A DNA stretch of 64,000 nt from Corynebacterium kalidii (GCF_022869005.1 NZ_JALIEA010000012.1:310001-374000), one strand, 5' to 3'; counted from the first letter of the stretch, positions 1-11,152 are shown. Made by a program: numbers and translations. Notes: a model not told the origin generated them from the sequence alone.

Positions 1-41
1 GCGGCAGAACCCACAGCGACAGCAGGAGAGGAGTGGGCCGG

Positions 42-1076
42 ATGGCGGGCAAGGCGATGAGCGGTACGGAGCGACGACGGGCCGACGTGCTGCACGCCAT
101 CGTCGCCGACTTCATCGCGACCCACGAGCCGGTCGGGTCGAAGGCCCTGGTCGAGCGTCACAGCCTGGGGGTGTCGTCGGCGACGATCCGCAACGACATG
201 GCGGTGCTGGAGTCGGAGGGCTACATCATCCAGCAGCACACCAGTTCCGGACGGATCCCCACCGAGAAGGCCTACCGCACGTTCGTGGACGGGATTGCCC
301 AGGTCAAGCCGCTGAGCCGTGCGGAACGTCGGGCCATCCTGGGCTTCCTGGAGGACGGGGTCGACATGGAGGACGTGCTGCGCCGCAGTGTGCAGCTGCT
401 CGCCCAGCTGACCCGCCAGGTGGCTGTCGTCCAGATCCCCGACCTCAGGCGCGGGCAGGTCAAGCACTGCGAGATCGTGCAGCTCGGCGACAGCCGGCTG
501 CTGCTGGTGCTGATCACCGACGCCGGCCAGGTCGAGCAGCGCAACGTCGACCTGGGTGAACCGCTGGCCGAGGAGGACCTGCCGAGACTGCGGCAGCTGA
601 TCAACGAGACCCTGGTCGGCCACACCCTCGACGACGCGTCGGCGGCCATCGCCGAGATGGCGGCCGGCGACGACGAGCGGGTGCCGCCGACGTTGCGTTC
701 ACCGGCGTTGGCGTGCGCGACGGTCCTGGTGGAGACCATGCTGGAGCGTCCCACCGACCGGCTGATCCTGGCCGGGACGCCGAACCTGGTGCGCGCGGGG
801 GACCTGGACAGCGTCCTGGAGGCCCTGGAGGAGCAGGTCGTGGTGCTCCGGCTGCTGTCGGCGGCCCGTGACCACGGCGTCAGCGTCACCATCGGTGAGG
901 AGAACGGCACCGCCGAGCTGCAGTCCGCCGCCGTGGTGTCCACCGGTTACGGCACCCGCGAGGGTGTGATGGGGGGCATGGGTGTGCTGGGGCCGACCTA
1001 CCTGGACTATCCGGGAACGATCAGCTCCGTGCAGGCGGTGGGGCACTACGTCTCCCGCATTCTCGCCGGAGAGTAG
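42..1076 (+). CDS. hrcA: Heat-inducible transcription repressor HrcA
   Basis: HrcA is the repressor of class I heat-shock (groE/dnaK type) genes and binds CIRCE inverted repeats. The protein of about 344 residues has an N-terminal winged helix-turn-helix (motif SSATIRNDM around residue 50, then [12 protein letters not shown]) and the long GAF-like C-terminal domain, so it is full length for the family. I chose ATG 42 because an AGGAGAGGAG ribosome-binding sequence lies at 24-33; a GTG at 33 would sit inside it. It is followed by dnaJ after 86 bases, the usual actinobacterial order. Only 41 bases upstream are in the window and no CIRCE element is visible in them. Confidence 0.96.
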   Translation: MAGKAMSGTERRRADVLHAIVADFIATHEPVGSKALVERHSLGVSSATIRNDMAVLESEGYIIQQHTSSGRIPTEKAYRTFVDGIAQVKPLSRAERRAILGFLEDGVDMEDVLRRSVQLLAQLTRQVAVVQIPDLRRGQVKHCEIVQLGDSRLLLVLITDAGQVEQRNVDLGEPLAEEDLPRLRQLINETLVGHTLDDASAAIAEMAAGDDERVPPTLRSPALACATVLVETMLERPTDRLILAGTPNLVRAGDLDSVLEALEEQVVVLRLLSAARDHGVSVTIGEENGTAELQSAAVVSTGYGTREGVMGGMGVLGPTYLDYPGTISSVQAVGHYVSRILAGE

Positions 1077-1162
1077 GACGTACTACACTTGTCGGGGTGA
1101 TTTCCGGGACTCGCCCCGAGCCCCGGACAGACTTCGATTACGGTGAGAAGGAATAAGCCACC

Positions 1163-2308
1163 TTGGCACGTGACTACTACGGAATTCTCGGCGTCGGCAG
1201 TGACGCGTCGGACGCCGAGATCAAGAAGGCCTACCGACGCCTGGCCCGCAAGTACCACCCGGACGTCAACCCGTCCGACGAGGCGGCGGAGAAGTTCCGC
1301 GAGGCGTCCCTGGCGCAGGAGGTCCTGACCGACCCGCAGAAGCGTCGGATCGTCGACGCCGGCGGCGACCCCGAGGAGCAGGGGCCCGGTGCCGGCGGCC
1401 CCGGTGGCTTCGGCGGCGGCGGATTCGGGGACATCTTCGACGCCTTCTTCGGTGGGGGTGCCGGTGGTGCGGGCGGCGGACCGCGGGTGTCGCGGGTGCG
1501 GCCCGGGAACGACGCCCTCCTGCGCCTCCAGCTCACCCTGGACGAGTGCTTCGCCGGTGTCACCAAGGACGTCACCGTGGACACCGCCGTCCTGTGCGAG
1601 GAGTGCGACGGTTCCGGCTCGGAGTCGAAGTCGGACCCGGTGACCTGCCCGACCTGCCACGGTCAGGGCCAGGTCATGGAGATCCAGCAGTCGATCCTGG
1701 GACGTGTCCAGGTCGCCCGGGCCTGCCCGCGGTGCCAGGGTGTCGGCGAGATCATCGAGGACCCCTGCCAGGAATGCGCCGGCGACGGCCGGGTGCGTGC
1801 ACGCCGGGACATCGAGGTCAAGATCCCCGCGGGCATCCGCGACGGTATGCGGATCCGCATGTCCGGCGAGGGCGAGGTCGGCCCGGGCGGCGGTCCCGCC
1901 GGCGACCTCTACGTCGAGGTGCAGGTCAAGGAGCACCCGTACTTCCTGCGTGACGCCGACGACCTGCATGTCACGGTGAACGTCCCGATGGTCGACGCGG
2001 CACTGGGGACCACGGTGGAGGTGCCGCTGCTCGACGACACGGTGGCCACCGTCACCGTCGACCCGGGTACCCAGCCGGAGGCCGTGGTGCGGGTGAAGGG
2101 CAAGGGTATGCCGCACCTGCGCCGGGAAGGCCACGGCAGCCTCATCGCCCATGTCGACGTCACGGTTCCCTCGGAACTCGACAAGAAGCAGCGGGACCTG
2201 CTGGAGCAGTTCCGCGGCGCCTCCAAGCAGGTCGCCGGCCTGCAGTCCAGCGCGGACGAGCGCTCCGGCGGGTTGTTCTCCCGGCTCCGCCAGAAGTTCG
2301 GACGGTAA
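1163..2308 (+). CDS. dnaJ: Chaperone protein DnaJ (DnaJ2 type)
   Basis: Co-chaperone that stimulates DnaK ATPase and delivers unfolded substrates. Domains in order: J domain with the HPD motif (YHPDVN, about residue 33), a Gly-rich linker (residues 75-115), a zinc-binding domain with four CxxCxGxG repeats ([32 protein letters not shown]), and the C-terminal substrate-binding domain. At 381 residues it is standard length. The start is TTG 1163, which keeps the usual [10 protein letters not shown] beginning and has a GAGAAGGAA ribosome-binding region before it. A TACACT -10 box at 1084-1089 may give it a promoter apart from hrcA. The copy following hrcA corresponds to DnaJ2 of mycobacteria. Confidence 0.97.
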   Translation: MARDYYGILGVGSDASDAEIKKAYRRLARKYHPDVNPSDEAAEKFREASLAQEVLTDPQKRRIVDAGGDPEEQGPGAGGPGGFGGGGFGDIFDAFFGGGAGGAGGGPRVSRVRPGNDALLRLQLTLDECFAGVTKDVTVDTAVLCEECDGSGSESKSDPVTCPTCHGQGQVMEIQQSILGRVQVARACPRCQGVGEIIEDPCQECAGDGRVRARRDIEVKIPAGIRDGMRIRMSGEGEVGPGGGPAGDLYVEVQVKEHPYFLRDADDLHVTVNVPMVDAALGTTVEVPLLDDTVATVTVDPGTQPEAVVRVKGKGMPHLRREGHGSLIAHVDVTVPSELDKKQRDLLEQFRGASKQVAGLQSSADERSGGLFSRLRQKFGR

Positions 2309-2311
2309 CCG

Positions 2312-3103
2312 GTGACGGACCCGGTCTTCGTCGTCCCCGACCTCGTGGCCCAGCTGGCCCGGGTCGGGGACACCGGCACGTTCACCCTCCCTGACGCGGA
2401 GGCCCGCCACGCCTCGGTCAAGCGGATCCGGCAGGGGGAGGCCGTGGTGGTGACCGACGGTTCCGGTACCGGGGTCGCCGGGTACTGGAACGGCGGCGGT
2501 ACCGTCGCCGGCACCCACCGGATCGCCGGACGTGAGCCCCGCCCCCGGGTGACGGTGGTCCAGGCGATCCCGAAGTCGGAGCGTGCCGAGCTGGCGGTCG
2601 ACCTCGCCGTCCAGGCCGGCGCGGACCGGATCATCCCGTGGCAGGCGGACCGCTGTGTGGCGCGCTGGACCGGCGGGAAGTCGGACAAGTCCGACAAGGC
2701 CCGGGCACGGTGGACGGCGACGGCTGTGGCGGCGATGAAGCAGTCGCGGCGGCTCTCCGGGGCCCATGTCGGTGACCTGCTCACCGACATCGGCGACCTG
2801 CACGACCACCTCGCCGCACGGCCGTGGGAGGGGCCGTCGGACCCTACGGTGCGGATCCTGGTCCTGCACGAGGAGGCGGCGACGCCGCTGGCGCAGGTCG
2901 ACCTCGACGTCGACGAGGTCGTCCTCGTCATCGGGCCGGAGGGCGGTGTCAGCGACCGTGAGATCGACGCGGTCACCTCCGCCGGTCCCGGACGTGAGCC
3001 TGGTCAGGCCGTCGTCCTCGGGCCCGAGGTGCTGCGGACCGCGACGGCCGCCGCGGTGGCACTGGGAGCTGTCGGGGTGCTCACCTCACGGTGGGGACGC
3101 TAA
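2312..3103 (+). CDS. rsmE: 16S rRNA (uracil(1498)-N3)-methyltransferase RsmE
   Basis: SPOUT-class methyltransferase that methylates U1498 of 16S rRNA. The 263-residue protein has an N-terminal PUA-like part and a C-terminal knotted SAM-binding domain with the family motif IGPEGGVSDREID (around residue 210) and LGPEVLRTATA near the end. The GTG start lies 3 bases after the dnaJ stop, so the two are probably cotranscribed. Full length for the family. Confidence 0.95.
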   Translation: MTDPVFVVPDLVAQLARVGDTGTFTLPDAEARHASVKRIRQGEAVVVTDGSGTGVAGYWNGGGTVAGTHRIAGREPRPRVTVVQAIPKSERAELAVDLAVQAGADRIIPWQADRCVARWTGGKSDKSDKARARWTATAVAAMKQSRRLSGAHVGDLLTDIGDLHDHLAARPWEGPSDPTVRILVLHEEAATPLAQVDLDVDEVVLVIGPEGGVSDREIDAVTSAGPGREPGQAVVLGPEVLRTATAAAVALGAVGVLTSRWGR

Positions 3104-3164
3104 GCTTCATGTATCAGCACGTGGCCACGTGCCCCCTACCGTCACAGGAGAATCCGGAAGTATC

Positions 3165-4241
3165 TTGAAGCAACCACCACGACGTATCGCCTCCACCTCC
3201 GTCGAACTCGACCCGGACACCGCGCAGACGGTGTCGGGGCTCGCCGACGAGAACTTCCGGATCATCGAGGACCATATCGACGCCGACCTGCTCAGCAGGG
3301 GGAACCACGTGACCCTGCGCGGTGAGGCGTCCCAGGTGGCCCGTGCCCGCCGCGTCCTGCGTGAGCTCGAGGCCATGGCCGCCCGGGGTTCGGAGGTGAG
3401 CCCGGACCTCACCCGTCGCACCATCGACCTCGTCGACGAGACGGACCGACGGGCCGACGCGCAGGCCCGCGAGTCGCTGCCGGCGGACGCGGCCGTCCCG
3501 TCGGGCGGGATGGCGTCGGTGACCGGCGAGGTCATCGTCGAACACCGGGGCAGGGTGATCCGCCCCAAGACCGTCGGCCAGCGCAGCTACGTCGACGCCA
3601 TCGACGCCTCCACCGTGGTCGTGGGCACGGGCCCGGCCGGTACCGGCAAGACCTACCTCGCCGTCGCCAAGGCGGTGCAGGCGCTGCAGAAGCGGGAGGT
3701 CAACCGGATCATCCTCACCCGTCCGGCCGTGGAGGCCGGCGAGAAGCTCGGCTTCCTGCCCGGCACGCTCGGCGAGAAGATCGACCCGTACCTGCGTCCC
3801 CTCTACGACGCGCTGCGGGACATGCTGGACTCCGAGTCCATCCCGCGTCTCATCGAGTCCGGCGTCATCGAGGTCGCCCCGCTGGCGTACATGCGCGGGC
3901 GCACCCTCAACGGGGCCTTCGTGATCCTCGACGAGGCGCAGAACACCACCCCGGCCCAGATGAAGATGTTCCTGACCCGGCTCGGCTTCGGGACGAAGAT
4001 CGTGGTCACCGGCGACCTGACCCAGGTCGACCTGCCGCACCACCAGGCCAGTGGGCTCAGCGTGGCACACCGGATCCTGTCCGGCGTCGACGGGGTCACC
4101 GTGACGGAGTTCGACACCACCGACGTGGTGCGTCACCACCTGGTGGGACGGATCATCCAGGCCTATGAACGTTACGAGGCGGAGCAGGCCGCGGACGCGG
4201 AACTGGCGCGCCAGGACCGCGAGGAGAGGAAGAACCGGTGA
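3165..4241 (+). CDS. phoH: PhoH family ATPase
   Basis: PhoH-like P-loop ATPase, in this position linked to RNA metabolism together with YbeY. Walker A ([11 protein letters not shown]) is near residue 150 and Walker B-like [10 protein letters not shown] near residue 250, followed by [12 protein letters not shown]. An open frame extends further upstream but overlaps rsmE; I place the start at TTG 3165 because the family begins with a short lead into VELD and a GGAAG precedes it at 3155-3159. This gives about 358 residues. The stop overlaps the ybeY start by 4 bases (GTGA), so translation is coupled. The TTG start is the least certain part. Confidence 0.93.
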   Translation: MKQPPRRIASTSVELDPDTAQTVSGLADENFRIIEDHIDADLLSRGNHVTLRGEASQVARARRVLRELEAMAARGSEVSPDLTRRTIDLVDETDRRADAQARESLPADAAVPSGGMASVTGEVIVEHRGRVIRPKTVGQRSYVDAIDASTVVVGTGPAGTGKTYLAVAKAVQALQKREVNRIILTRPAVEAGEKLGFLPGTLGEKIDPYLRPLYDALRDMLDSESIPRLIESGVIEVAPLAYMRGRTLNGAFVILDEAQNTTPAQMKMFLTRLGFGTKIVVTGDLTQVDLPHHQASGLSVAHRILSGVDGVTVTEFDTTDVVRHHLVGRIIQAYERYEAEQAADAELARQDREERKNR

Positions 4242-4831
4242 GCATCGAGGTATTCAACGAGTCAGGGTTCGGCGAGGTCAACGAGGAGGAGCTGATCGAC
4301 GTCGCGCGCTTCGCGCTGTGGAGCCTCGACGTCCACTCGTCCGCGGAGCTGTCGATCCACATCGTGGACCTGGAGACCATCGCCGACCTGCACGTGCGGT
4401 GGCTGGACCTCCCCGGCCCCACGGACGTGATGAGTTTCCCGATGGACGAACTGACCCCGGGCTGGGGCCGTAAGGACGGCCCGCCTCCGGGACCGGGCGT
4501 GCTCGGCGACATCATGCTGTGCCCGGAGTTCGCCCGAGGACAGGCGGAACGCGCCGGCCACGGACTGGCCCATGAGCTCGACCTGCTGACCGTACACGGT
4601 GTGCTCCACCTGCTCGGGTTCGACCATGCCGTTCCCGACGAGGAGCAGCGCATGTTCGCCCTCCAGAACGAGATCCTCGTCAACTGGTACGACTCGCAGG
4701 CGGAACGGGGCATCAGTTTCGGGCCGAAGCCCAGTGGGGCCGCGGCGTTCCCCAGTGCATCGGACGCCGGCACGGACCGGTGGGTCAACCCGGTCCCGCC
4801 GCCGTTCAGTGAGCCGCCCACCGATGACTGA
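4238..4831 (+). CDS. ybeY: Endoribonuclease / rRNA maturation factor YbeY
   Basis: Zinc-dependent endoribonuclease involved in 16S rRNA 3' end maturation and 70S quality control. The zinc motif H-x3-H-x5-H reads [11 protein letters not shown] near residue 125, and the [10 protein letters not shown] segment is family-typical. The GTG start overlaps the phoH stop, and the 3' end overlaps the next gene by 8 bases. At 197 residues it is slightly long because of a Pro-rich C-terminal tail ([15 protein letters not shown]). Confidence 0.96.
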   Translation: MSIEVFNESGFGEVNEEELIDVARFALWSLDVHSSAELSIHIVDLETIADLHVRWLDLPGPTDVMSFPMDELTPGWGRKDGPPPGPGVLGDIMLCPEFARGQAERAGHGLAHELDLLTVHGVLHLLGFDHAVPDEEQRMFALQNEILVNWYDSQAERGISFGPKPSGAAAFPSASDAGTDRWVNPVPPPFSEPPTDD

Positions 4832-6230
4832 CGCGGCGGTCGTCGTCTCCGCGGTCGTGGCGCTGCTGGTCGTCCTGCCTTTCGCCGGGGTGCTGTCGTC
4901 GGTGGAGACCGCCCTGGGCTCACTGTCGGTGGCCCGGGTGGAGGCCCTGGTCAAGGACGAGAAGCCCGGGGCGCCACGGTTGCTGAGGGTCGTGCAGGAC
5001 CGGCCCGACTACATCAACCTGCTGGTCCTGCTGCGTACTGCCTGCGAGGCGTCCGCGGCGGTGCTCGTCACGGTCGTCGCCCTGGGTGTGCTGGGAGACC
5101 GCGGTTCGTCGGTCGCTGTCGCGGTGACGGTGGTCACGCTGCTGATCTACGTGGTCGTCGGCGTGGTGTCCCGCACGGTGGGACGTCGCAACCCCTACAG
5201 TGTCTCGTTGCGCTCGGCGACGGTGCTGGTGGTGGTCCGCAGGGTCCTCGGTCCATTGTCGAGGGTGCTGGTCTGGTTCGGCGGTGTGGTCACCCCGGGC
5301 CGTGGTCTGCGTGCCGGTCCGTTCTCCACGGAGATCGAGCTGCGCGAGATGGTCGACATCGCCCAGGAACGTGGCGTCGTCGAGGTCGACGAACGTCGGA
5401 TGATCCAGTCGGTCTTCGACCTGGCGGACACCACCGCCCGGGAGATCATGGTGCCGCGCCCGGAGATCCTGTGGATCGAGGACGACAAGACCGCCGCCCA
5501 GGCGGTGCGCCTGTGTGTCCGTTCCGGGTTGTCGCGTGTGCCGGTCGTGGGGGAGAGCGTCGACGACGTCCTCGGCGTGGTCTACCTCAAGGACCTGGTG
5601 GCCGCCACCTACGACGCCTCCGCCACGGCACGCGCGCTCCCGGTGCGTGACCTGATGCGCGAGCCGGTGTTCGTCCCGGACTCCCGCAACCTCGACGACC
5701 TCCTGGAGGACATGCAGCGTGACCAGGTGCATATCGCCGTCTTGGTCGACGAGTACGGCGGGACTGCGGGGCTGGTCAGCATCGAGGATATCCTGGAGGA
5801 GATCGTCGGCGAGATCAGTGACGAATACGACGACGGCGACGACGTCCCCGTGGAGAGGATCTCCGACGGGGTCTACCGCGTGGAGGCGTGGACGAGCCTC
5901 GGTGACCTGGCCGAGTTGTACGAGGACGTCGACCTGGAGTTCTCGGACGAGATCCTGGACGAGGTCGACACCGTCGCGGGCCTGGCCGCCTACCAGCTCG
6001 GGAAAGTCCCGTTGCCGGGGGCCGAGCTCGACATCGCCGGGCTGCACCTGACCTGCGAGGGTGGTCGCGACCGACGCGGCCGGATCAAGGTGCGCACCGT
6101 GGTCGTCGCCGGCCCGACGACACCCGCACCCACCCACGACGACGTTCACGAGGACTCCCGCACGGGGTCCGGACAGACACCGGACGAGGACGTTCCGGAC
6201 GACACCAGAGACAGGACCGACCATGAGTGA
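4824..6230 (+). CDS. CNNM/CorC-HlyC family protein with CBS domains
   Basis: Membrane protein of the hemolysin C/CorC (CNNM transporter) family, associated with Mg2+/Co2+ efflux. The 468 residues contain an N-terminal DUF21 region with several hydrophobic helices (to about residue 140), two CBS domains (about 200-330, containing [10 protein letters not shown] and [25 protein letters not shown]) and a CorC_HlyC C-terminal domain ending near residue 430. An Asp/Glu/Thr-rich tail follows. ATG 4824 overlaps the ybeY end. The order ybeY - this gene - era is conserved in actinobacteria. The metal specificity cannot be read from sequence. Confidence 0.92.
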   Translation: MTDAAVVVSAVVALLVVLPFAGVLSSVETALGSLSVARVEALVKDEKPGAPRLLRVVQDRPDYINLLVLLRTACEASAAVLVTVVALGVLGDRGSSVAVAVTVVTLLIYVVVGVVSRTVGRRNPYSVSLRSATVLVVVRRVLGPLSRVLVWFGGVVTPGRGLRAGPFSTEIELREMVDIAQERGVVEVDERRMIQSVFDLADTTAREIMVPRPEILWIEDDKTAAQAVRLCVRSGLSRVPVVGESVDDVLGVVYLKDLVAATYDASATARALPVRDLMREPVFVPDSRNLDDLLEDMQRDQVHIAVLVDEYGGTAGLVSIEDILEEIVGEISDEYDDGDDVPVERISDGVYRVEAWTSLGDLAELYEDVDLEFSDEILDEVDTVAGLAAYQLGKVPLPGAELDIAGLHLTCEGGRDRRGRIKVRTVVVAGPTTPAPTHDDVHEDSRTGSGQTPDEDVPDDTRDRTDHE

Positions 6231-7227
6231 AAAGCCCGACTTCCCGGAGTTCCCGGAGTTCCCCGACTTCCCCGACGAGGCGGACCTGCCGTCCGACGCC
6301 GTCGCGGCGGCTCCCGTCGACTTCAGCGCCCCCGAGGGGTTCCGGAGCGGGTTCGTGAGCTTCGTCGGACGCCCCAACACCGGGAAATCCACCCTCACCA
6401 ACGCCCTGGTCGGTGAGAAGATCGCGATCACCGCCGACCAGCCGGAGACCACGCGTCACCCGATCCGCGGCATCGTGCACCGTCCGGACTCGCAGATCAT
6501 CGTCGTCGACACCCCCGGGCTCCACCGGCCGCGCACCCTGCTGGGCGAGCGGCTCAACGAGGTCGTGAAGGAGACCTACGCCGACGTCGACGTCATCGGG
6601 TTGTGCGTCCCCGCCGACGAGAAGATCGGACCGGGTGACCGGTGGATCCTCGACGCGGTCCGCTCCTCGGCGCCGAAGACCCCGGTCGTCGGCATCGTCA
6701 CCAAACTGGACAAGGCATCCAAGGACCAGGTCGGTGCACAGCTGATGGCGCTGCACGACCTGTTGGACGGGGGAGAGGTCGTGCCGGTCTCGGCCACCGG
6801 CGAGGTGCAGCTCGACGTCCTGCTCGACGTGCTCACCCGCCTGCTGCCCGAGGGGCCGAAGTTCTACCCGGACGACCACGTCACCGACGACGACCGCGAC
6901 ACCCGGATGTCGGAGCTGATCCGTGAGGCGGCGCTGTCGGGGCTGCATGACGAGCTGCCGCACTCCGTCGCCGTCCAGATCGACGAGGTGCTCCCGTCGC
7001 AGGACCGGGACGGTGTGCTGGACGTCCATGCCGTGATCTTCCTGGAGCGCGAGGGACAGAAGCGCATTCTGCGGGGTAAGGACAACCGCCGGTGGGGACG
7101 GATCATCCACAACGCCAGGCAGAGCCTGATCGACCTGGTCGGGCAGAACGTCTACCTGGATCTGCGCATGAAGGTGGCGAAGAACTGGCAGTCCGACCCC
7201 AAGCAGTTGGGCCGCCTGGGGTTCTGA
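6223..7227 (+). CDS. era: GTPase Era
   Basis: Ras-like GTPase that binds the 3' end of 16S rRNA through a KH domain and acts in 30S assembly. G1 GRPNTGKST, the effector region TADQPETTRH, G3 DTPGLH, G4 TKLD and the G5-like SATG are present; the C-terminal KH domain includes ILRGKDNRRWGRI. The 334-residue protein carries a roughly 45-residue acidic N-terminal extension with phenylalanine repeats (PEFPEFPDFPDE) not found in E. coli Era. The start ATG 6223 overlaps the previous stop by 8 bases. Confidence 0.96.
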   Translation: MSEKPDFPEFPEFPDFPDEADLPSDAVAAAPVDFSAPEGFRSGFVSFVGRPNTGKSTLTNALVGEKIAITADQPETTRHPIRGIVHRPDSQIIVVDTPGLHRPRTLLGERLNEVVKETYADVDVIGLCVPADEKIGPGDRWILDAVRSSAPKTPVVGIVTKLDKASKDQVGAQLMALHDLLDGGEVVPVSATGEVQLDVLLDVLTRLLPEGPKFYPDDHVTDDDRDTRMSELIREAALSGLHDELPHSVAVQIDEVLPSQDRDGVLDVHAVIFLEREGQKRILRGKDNRRWGRIIHNARQSLIDLVGQNVYLDLRMKVAKNWQSDPKQLGRLGF

Positions 7228-7283
7228 GTGCCCGGTGATAGGGTCGTTGTGTTCCGATCCGACATCCCTCCAGGAGAATCCTC

Positions 7284-7835
7284 ATGACCACCCCCGGCGA
7301 CAGCAACGGCAGCAGCGACGACAGCGCCACCGGCGGTAACGGCGGGTACCGTGCCAACCGGTGGAGCAGCCAGTCCGGGGCGACCCCGGAGCCGGGTCAG
7401 GGGTACCCGGCCTTCGGCGCCCAGCCCCAGCCTGAGCCCCAGCCTGAGCCGGCGCCGGGGGCCTATGCCGCAGCCCCGGGTGCCGGCACCGGTGGCGACT
7501 CCTTCGTGTCGGCGCTGTTCGACTTTGGGTTCACCCGCTACGCCACACCGTCGATCATCAAGTTCGCCTACGCGCTCGGCTTCGCGTTCATCGCGCTGAT
7601 GTGGGTGGGGTACGTGCTCTTCGCCCTCATCGCCCCGGCCAGCGAGTTCGGCGGCGCCGGCTTCGTCCTCGGCCTGTTCGGGGTCCTCGTCATCACCGTC
7701 GGCATGCTGTTCACGTTGATGACGCTGCGGATGATGCTGGAGTTCTACCTCTCGAACATCCGTATCGCACAGTCCGCCCAGGCGATCGACCAGCGGCTGC
7801 TGGAACAGGGCGCACGTCCGACCGGACGGTTCTGA
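7284..7835 (+). CDS. DUF4282 domain membrane protein
   Basis: A 183-residue protein with a low-complexity Pro/Gln/Ala-rich cytoplasmic N-terminus (residues 1-75, including PQPEPQPEPAP) and two strong membrane helices (about 93-118 and 123-148) matching DUF4282. The function is unknown. The start ATG 7284 has a CAGGAG ribosome-binding site at 7271-7276. It lies between era and recO, where mycobacteria carry other genes, so no role is suggested by context. Confidence 0.85.
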   Translation: MTTPGDSNGSSDDSATGGNGGYRANRWSSQSGATPEPGQGYPAFGAQPQPEPQPEPAPGAYAAAPGAGTGGDSFVSALFDFGFTRYATPSIIKFAYALGFAFIALMWVGYVLFALIAPASEFGGAGFVLGLFGVLVITVGMLFTLMTLRMMLEFYLSNIRIAQSAQAIDQRLLEQGARPTGRF

Positions 7836-7880
7836 CACCTCGTCCACACCGGAGGTGGCCGGTGGTCGTACACTGGGACC

Positions 7881-8681
7881 ATGCCCAGAAGCCCTCGTCC
7901 CCAGTACCGGGACGAGGGCTTCGTGGTGCGCACCCACAGACTCGGGGAAGCCGACCTCATCGTCGTCCTCCTGACCCGGGAACACGGTGTGGTCCGCGCG
8001 GTGGCGAAGGGTGTCCGTCGGTCGAAGTCCCGTTTCGGTGCCCGGCTCGACCGGTTCTGCCGCGTGAACGTCCAGATCTACCCGGGCCGTAACCGGTCGA
8101 AGCCGGACGGCGGGTTGGCGAACGTCACCGACGCGGTCACGGTGCACACCTTCGCCCCGCAGATCAGCAGCGACGTGGACCGGTACTACGCGGGGGTGGC
8201 GATGCTGGAGATCGCCGAACTCACCGTGCAGGGGGCGGTGGAGGAAGCCGGGCACGTCTTCGACGGACTCGACCAGGCGTTGGCGGCGCTGGCGCACCGC
8301 GCGGCAGGGGAGGGGGCCGGGTTGTCGCCGCGTACCCTGGCGGACCGGTTCGTCCTGCAGGCACTGGGGATGGCCGGTTGGGCCCCGAGTCTCGTCGACT
8401 GTGCACAGTGCGGACGGACCGGCCCGCATTCGGCCTTCCACCCGCTGGCGGGAGGGGCGGTGTGCACGTCATGCCGTCCGCCGGGTGCGTTCACTCCGCC
8501 GGCCCAGGCCGTCCGGGTCCTGTGGCTGTTGTCGCGGGGGCGGCCGGGCGACCTGGCGGCGGTCCTCGACGTCGCCGGGGGGATCGACGGCCCGCGCGTG
8601 ATGGAGACCGCCCACGAACTGCTCCTCGCCCACGTGAGGAACCAGACGGAGGCACCGTGCCGGGCGTACGCCGCCCTGTGA
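7881..8681 (+). CDS. recO: DNA repair protein RecO
   Basis: RecF-pathway recombination mediator that anneals ssDNA and loads RecA with RecR. The 266-residue protein has an N-terminal OB fold ([20 protein letters not shown]), a helical domain and a zinc finger (CAQCG ... CTSC, about residues 174-200). A -10 box TACACT at 7869-7874 ends 6 bases before the ATG, so the transcript may be leaderless. Next to uppS as in other Corynebacteriales. Confidence 0.95.
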   Translation: MPRSPRPQYRDEGFVVRTHRLGEADLIVVLLTREHGVVRAVAKGVRRSKSRFGARLDRFCRVNVQIYPGRNRSKPDGGLANVTDAVTVHTFAPQISSDVDRYYAGVAMLEIAELTVQGAVEEAGHVFDGLDQALAALAHRAAGEGAGLSPRTLADRFVLQALGMAGWAPSLVDCAQCGRTGPHSAFHPLAGGAVCTSCRPPGAFTPPAQAVRVLWLLSRGRPGDLAAVLDVAGGIDGPRVMETAHELLLAHVRNQTEAPCRAYAAL

Positions 8682-8706
8682 CGTCCTGTCTGGCAGAATA
8701 TTGGAC

Positions 8707-9432
8707 GTGAGTAGACCCGAGATCCCCGCTGAGTTCATTCCCCGCCACGTCGCGATCGTGATGGACGGCAACGGCCGTTGGGCGCAGGAACGGGGGCTGC
8801 CGCGCACCGAAGGCCACAAGCGGGGCGAGGGCGTCCTCATGGACGTCGTCGACGAATGCCTGGAACTCGGGGTCGACTACCTCTCCGCCTACGCGTTCTC
8901 CACGGAGAACTGGCGTCGCAGTGCCGATGAAGTGCGTTTCCTCATGGGCTTCAACCGGGACGTCCTGCGCCGGCGACGCGACGAGCTCGACGCCAAGGGT
9001 GTGCGCGTGGTGTGGGCGGGACGGCGGCCGCGGCTGTGGCGGTCGGTGATCTCCGAGCTGAGGAAGGCCGAGGAACAGACGCGGGACAACACCAGGATGA
9101 CCCTGGTGATGTGCGTCAACTACGGCGGGCGTGCCGAGATCACCGACGCCACCCGCGCGGTCGCCGAGGAGGTGGCCGCGGGCCGGCTGAAGCCGCGGGA
9201 CATCACCGACCGGACCCTGTCGGCGTACATGAGTGATCCGGCGATGCCGGACGTGGACCTGTTCCTGCGACCGTCGGGCGAACAGCGGACATCGAACTTC
9301 CTGCCGTGGCAGTCGGTGTACGCCGAGATGGTGTACCAGGACGTGCTGTTCCCGGACTTCACCCCCGCGCACCTGCAGGAGGCGGTGCTGGAGTACGCCA
9401 GGAGGGACCGGCGGTTCGGCGGTGTGAAATGA
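8707..9432 (+). CDS. uppS: Isoprenyl transferase (decaprenyl/undecaprenyl diphosphate synthase)
   Basis: Cis-prenyltransferase making the long polyprenyl diphosphate used as lipid carrier for peptidoglycan and arabinogalactan precursors. The N-terminal motif [13 protein letters not shown] carries the catalytic Asp; [12 protein letters not shown] and the C-terminal [16 protein letters not shown] are conserved. I chose GTG 8707 because a CAGAAT -10 box at 8694-8699 lies just before it; TTG 8701 is the in-frame alternative. About 241 residues. By position it corresponds to the long-chain enzyme of mycobacteria rather than the short-chain one; chain length is inferred. Confidence 0.94.
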   Translation: MSRPEIPAEFIPRHVAIVMDGNGRWAQERGLPRTEGHKRGEGVLMDVVDECLELGVDYLSAYAFSTENWRRSADEVRFLMGFNRDVLRRRRDELDAKGVRVVWAGRRPRLWRSVISELRKAEEQTRDNTRMTLVMCVNYGGRAEITDATRAVAEEVAAGRLKPRDITDRTLSAYMSDPAMPDVDLFLRPSGEQRTSNFLPWQSVYAEMVYQDVLFPDFTPAHLQEAVLEYARRDRRFGGVK

Positions 9433-10586
9433 GCGGGGAGCCGACCCGCCGGCAGCTCAACCGGTGGCGTCGGTACCTCGCCGACGAGCGGGCCGAGGGG
9501 GCGGTGTACCGCGAACTGGCCCGCCAACGGACCGGCGAGGAACGCGAGATCCTCCTGGGGATCGCCGAGGCGGAGTCACGCCACGAGGAGTACTGGCGGG
9601 CGCGTCTGGGCGACGACATCGGCCTGCCGCGTCAGGCGGGCCTGAAGACCCGGCTGACGGCGTGGATGGCGCGGCGGTTCGGCTCGGTGTTCGTCCTGGC
9701 CCTGTTGCAGTCGGCGGAGTCGCGCAACCACTACCTCTCGGACGAGGACGCCACCGAGCAGATGGCGGCGGACGAGGCGATCCACGCCGAAGTCGTCCGG
9801 GGGCTGGCCGCCAGGGGGCGGGCGAAGATGTCCGGGGACTTCCGTGCGGCGATCTTCGGTGCCAACGACGGCCTGGTGTCGAATCTGGCGTTGCTGCTGG
9901 GCATGTTCGGTGCAGGTGCCGGACCGGCGACGATGCTCACCGCCGGCATCGCCGGCCTGCTGTCCGGGGCGTTGTCCATGGCGGCCGGGGAGTATGTCTC
10001 GGTCACCAGCCAGAAGGAGCTGCTCGAGGCGTCCACACCGGACCCCAACACCAGGACCGCGGTGCCGAAGCTGGACGTGGACCGCAATGAACTTGAACTG
10101 GTCTACCGGGCCCGCGGGATGGACGCGGAGTCTGCCGGGCGCAAGGCACGGCAGGTCTTCGCCGAGCTGTCCCGGCTCCGGGAGCTCGGGGAGGTCGCCG
10201 ACGGTGCGGAGCCCGGTGCGGACCTCGCCGACGGGTGGGACACCGGGGAGACCGGGGACGCCGGGGACACCGGGGACACGTCCGGTTCCGCGGCCGTCGC
10301 CGAGGACGGTGGTTCCGGACTGTCGGCGGCTGTCTCGAGTTTCCTGTGTTTCGGGGTCGGTGCCCTGGTGCCCGTCCTGCCGTTGATCCTCGGGTTGGCG
10401 GGACTGCCGGCGATCGTCGTCGCCTGTGTCCTGGTCGGGCTCGTCCTGCTGGTCACCGGTGCGCTGGTCGGGCTGTTGTCGGGGATGTCGCCCTGGAAGC
10501 GGGCGCTACGTCAGCTCGCCATCGGTGCGGGCGCGGCCGCGGTGACCTTCACCTTGGGGTCCCTGTTCGACGTCGCCGGGGTATAG
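9429..10586 (+). CDS. Ferritin-like/VIT1 fusion, membrane iron or manganese transporter (MbfA-like)
   Basis: The N-terminal part (about residues 15-140) is a rubrerythrin/ferritin-like four-helix domain with metal-ligand Glu/His patterns ([19 protein letters not shown] and [10 protein letters not shown]). The C-terminal part is a VIT1/CCC1 transporter domain ([15 protein letters not shown] around residue 147, then several membrane helices). Such fusions export or store Fe2+/Mn2+. A Gly/Asp/Thr spacer near residues 270-290 ([11 protein letters not shown]) is encoded by imperfect 9-bp repeats at about 10244-10282. ATG 9429 overlaps the uppS stop (ATGA). The direction and the ion are inferred from family. 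Confidence 0.87.
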   Translation: MSGEPTRRQLNRWRRYLADERAEGAVYRELARQRTGEEREILLGIAEAESRHEEYWRARLGDDIGLPRQAGLKTRLTAWMARRFGSVFVLALLQSAESRNHYLSDEDATEQMAADEAIHAEVVRGLAARGRAKMSGDFRAAIFGANDGLVSNLALLLGMFGAGAGPATMLTAGIAGLLSGALSMAAGEYVSVTSQKELLEASTPDPNTRTAVPKLDVDRNELELVYRARGMDAESAGRKARQVFAELSRLRELGEVADGAEPGADLADGWDTGETGDAGDTGDTSGSAAVAEDGGSGLSAAVSSFLCFGVGALVPVLPLILGLAGLPAIVVACVLVGLVLLVTGALVGLLSGMSPWKRALRQLAIGAGAAAVTFTLGSLFDVAGV

Positions 10587-10594
10587 GCACCGGC

Positions 10595-10999
10595 TTACCG
10601 TCCGGAGCAGTCGGGGCAGAGGCCGAAGATGTCGGCGGTGTGGCCGGTCATCGTGTAACCGTGCTGCCCGGCGACGTCGGAGGCCCACCGCTCCACCGGG
10701 CCTCCGTCGATCTCCACGGCCTTCCTGCAGGACGTGCAGACGAGGTGATGGTGGTGGTGCACGGAGGTGCAGCTGCGGTAGAGCATCTCGCCGCTGTCGT
10801 CCTGCAGGGTGTCGATCATCCCCTGGGTGTTGAGCTGCTGCAGGGTACGGTACACCGTGGTCAGGCCGACCTTGTGGCCTCGCTGACTCAACGTGGCGTG
10901 GATGTCCTGCGCGCTGGCGAAGGTGGTCATCCCTTCGAGCGTGTCGACCACGGCCGCGCGCTGGCGGGTGTTTCGCTGTCCGATCCGGGGAGTGTTCAT
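10595..10999 (-). CDS. zur: Zinc uptake regulator Zur (FurB), Fur family
   Basis: Zinc-responsive repressor of zinc uptake genes. The 134-residue protein has an N-terminal winged helix (RNTRQRAAVVDTLEG ... TVYRTLQQL) and a dimerisation domain with a His-rich metal site (SVHHHHHLVCTSC) and a second CxxC at the C-terminus (GLCPDCSGR), giving the structural zinc site. ATG 10999 is chosen because a TAGAGT -10 box (complement of 11010-11015) lies 11 bases away, consistent with a leaderless mRNA. In C. glutamicum an ArsR-type gene sits between zur and glyS (from memory); it is absent here. Confidence 0.93.
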   Translation of the reverse strand: MNTPRIGQRNTRQRAAVVDTLEGMTTFASAQDIHATLSQRGHKVGLTTVYRTLQQLNTQGMIDTLQDDSGEMLYRSCTSVHHHHHLVCTSCRKAVEIDGGPVERWASDVAGQHGYTMTGHTADIFGLCPDCSGR

Positions 11000-11152
11000 C
11001 GTGCCGTCCACTCTATCCCTTGGGGTGCGGGGAGGGAACGGAACCGGAGTCGGGAGTGTCCGGGAAGCCCGGGGCACACGGACTGCAGGGGGTGGGTGTG
11101 GGGCGTGGAATACGCAGGTGGGAGGTGATTGCGGGGGAGGTGTCTGACGGAC

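Noticed and set aside
1046..2869. Long open frames opposite dnaJ, dnaG, aceE, glnE and others
   Set aside because: They lie antisense to clear genes and have Arg/Pro/His-rich shadow compositions typical of high-GC DNA.
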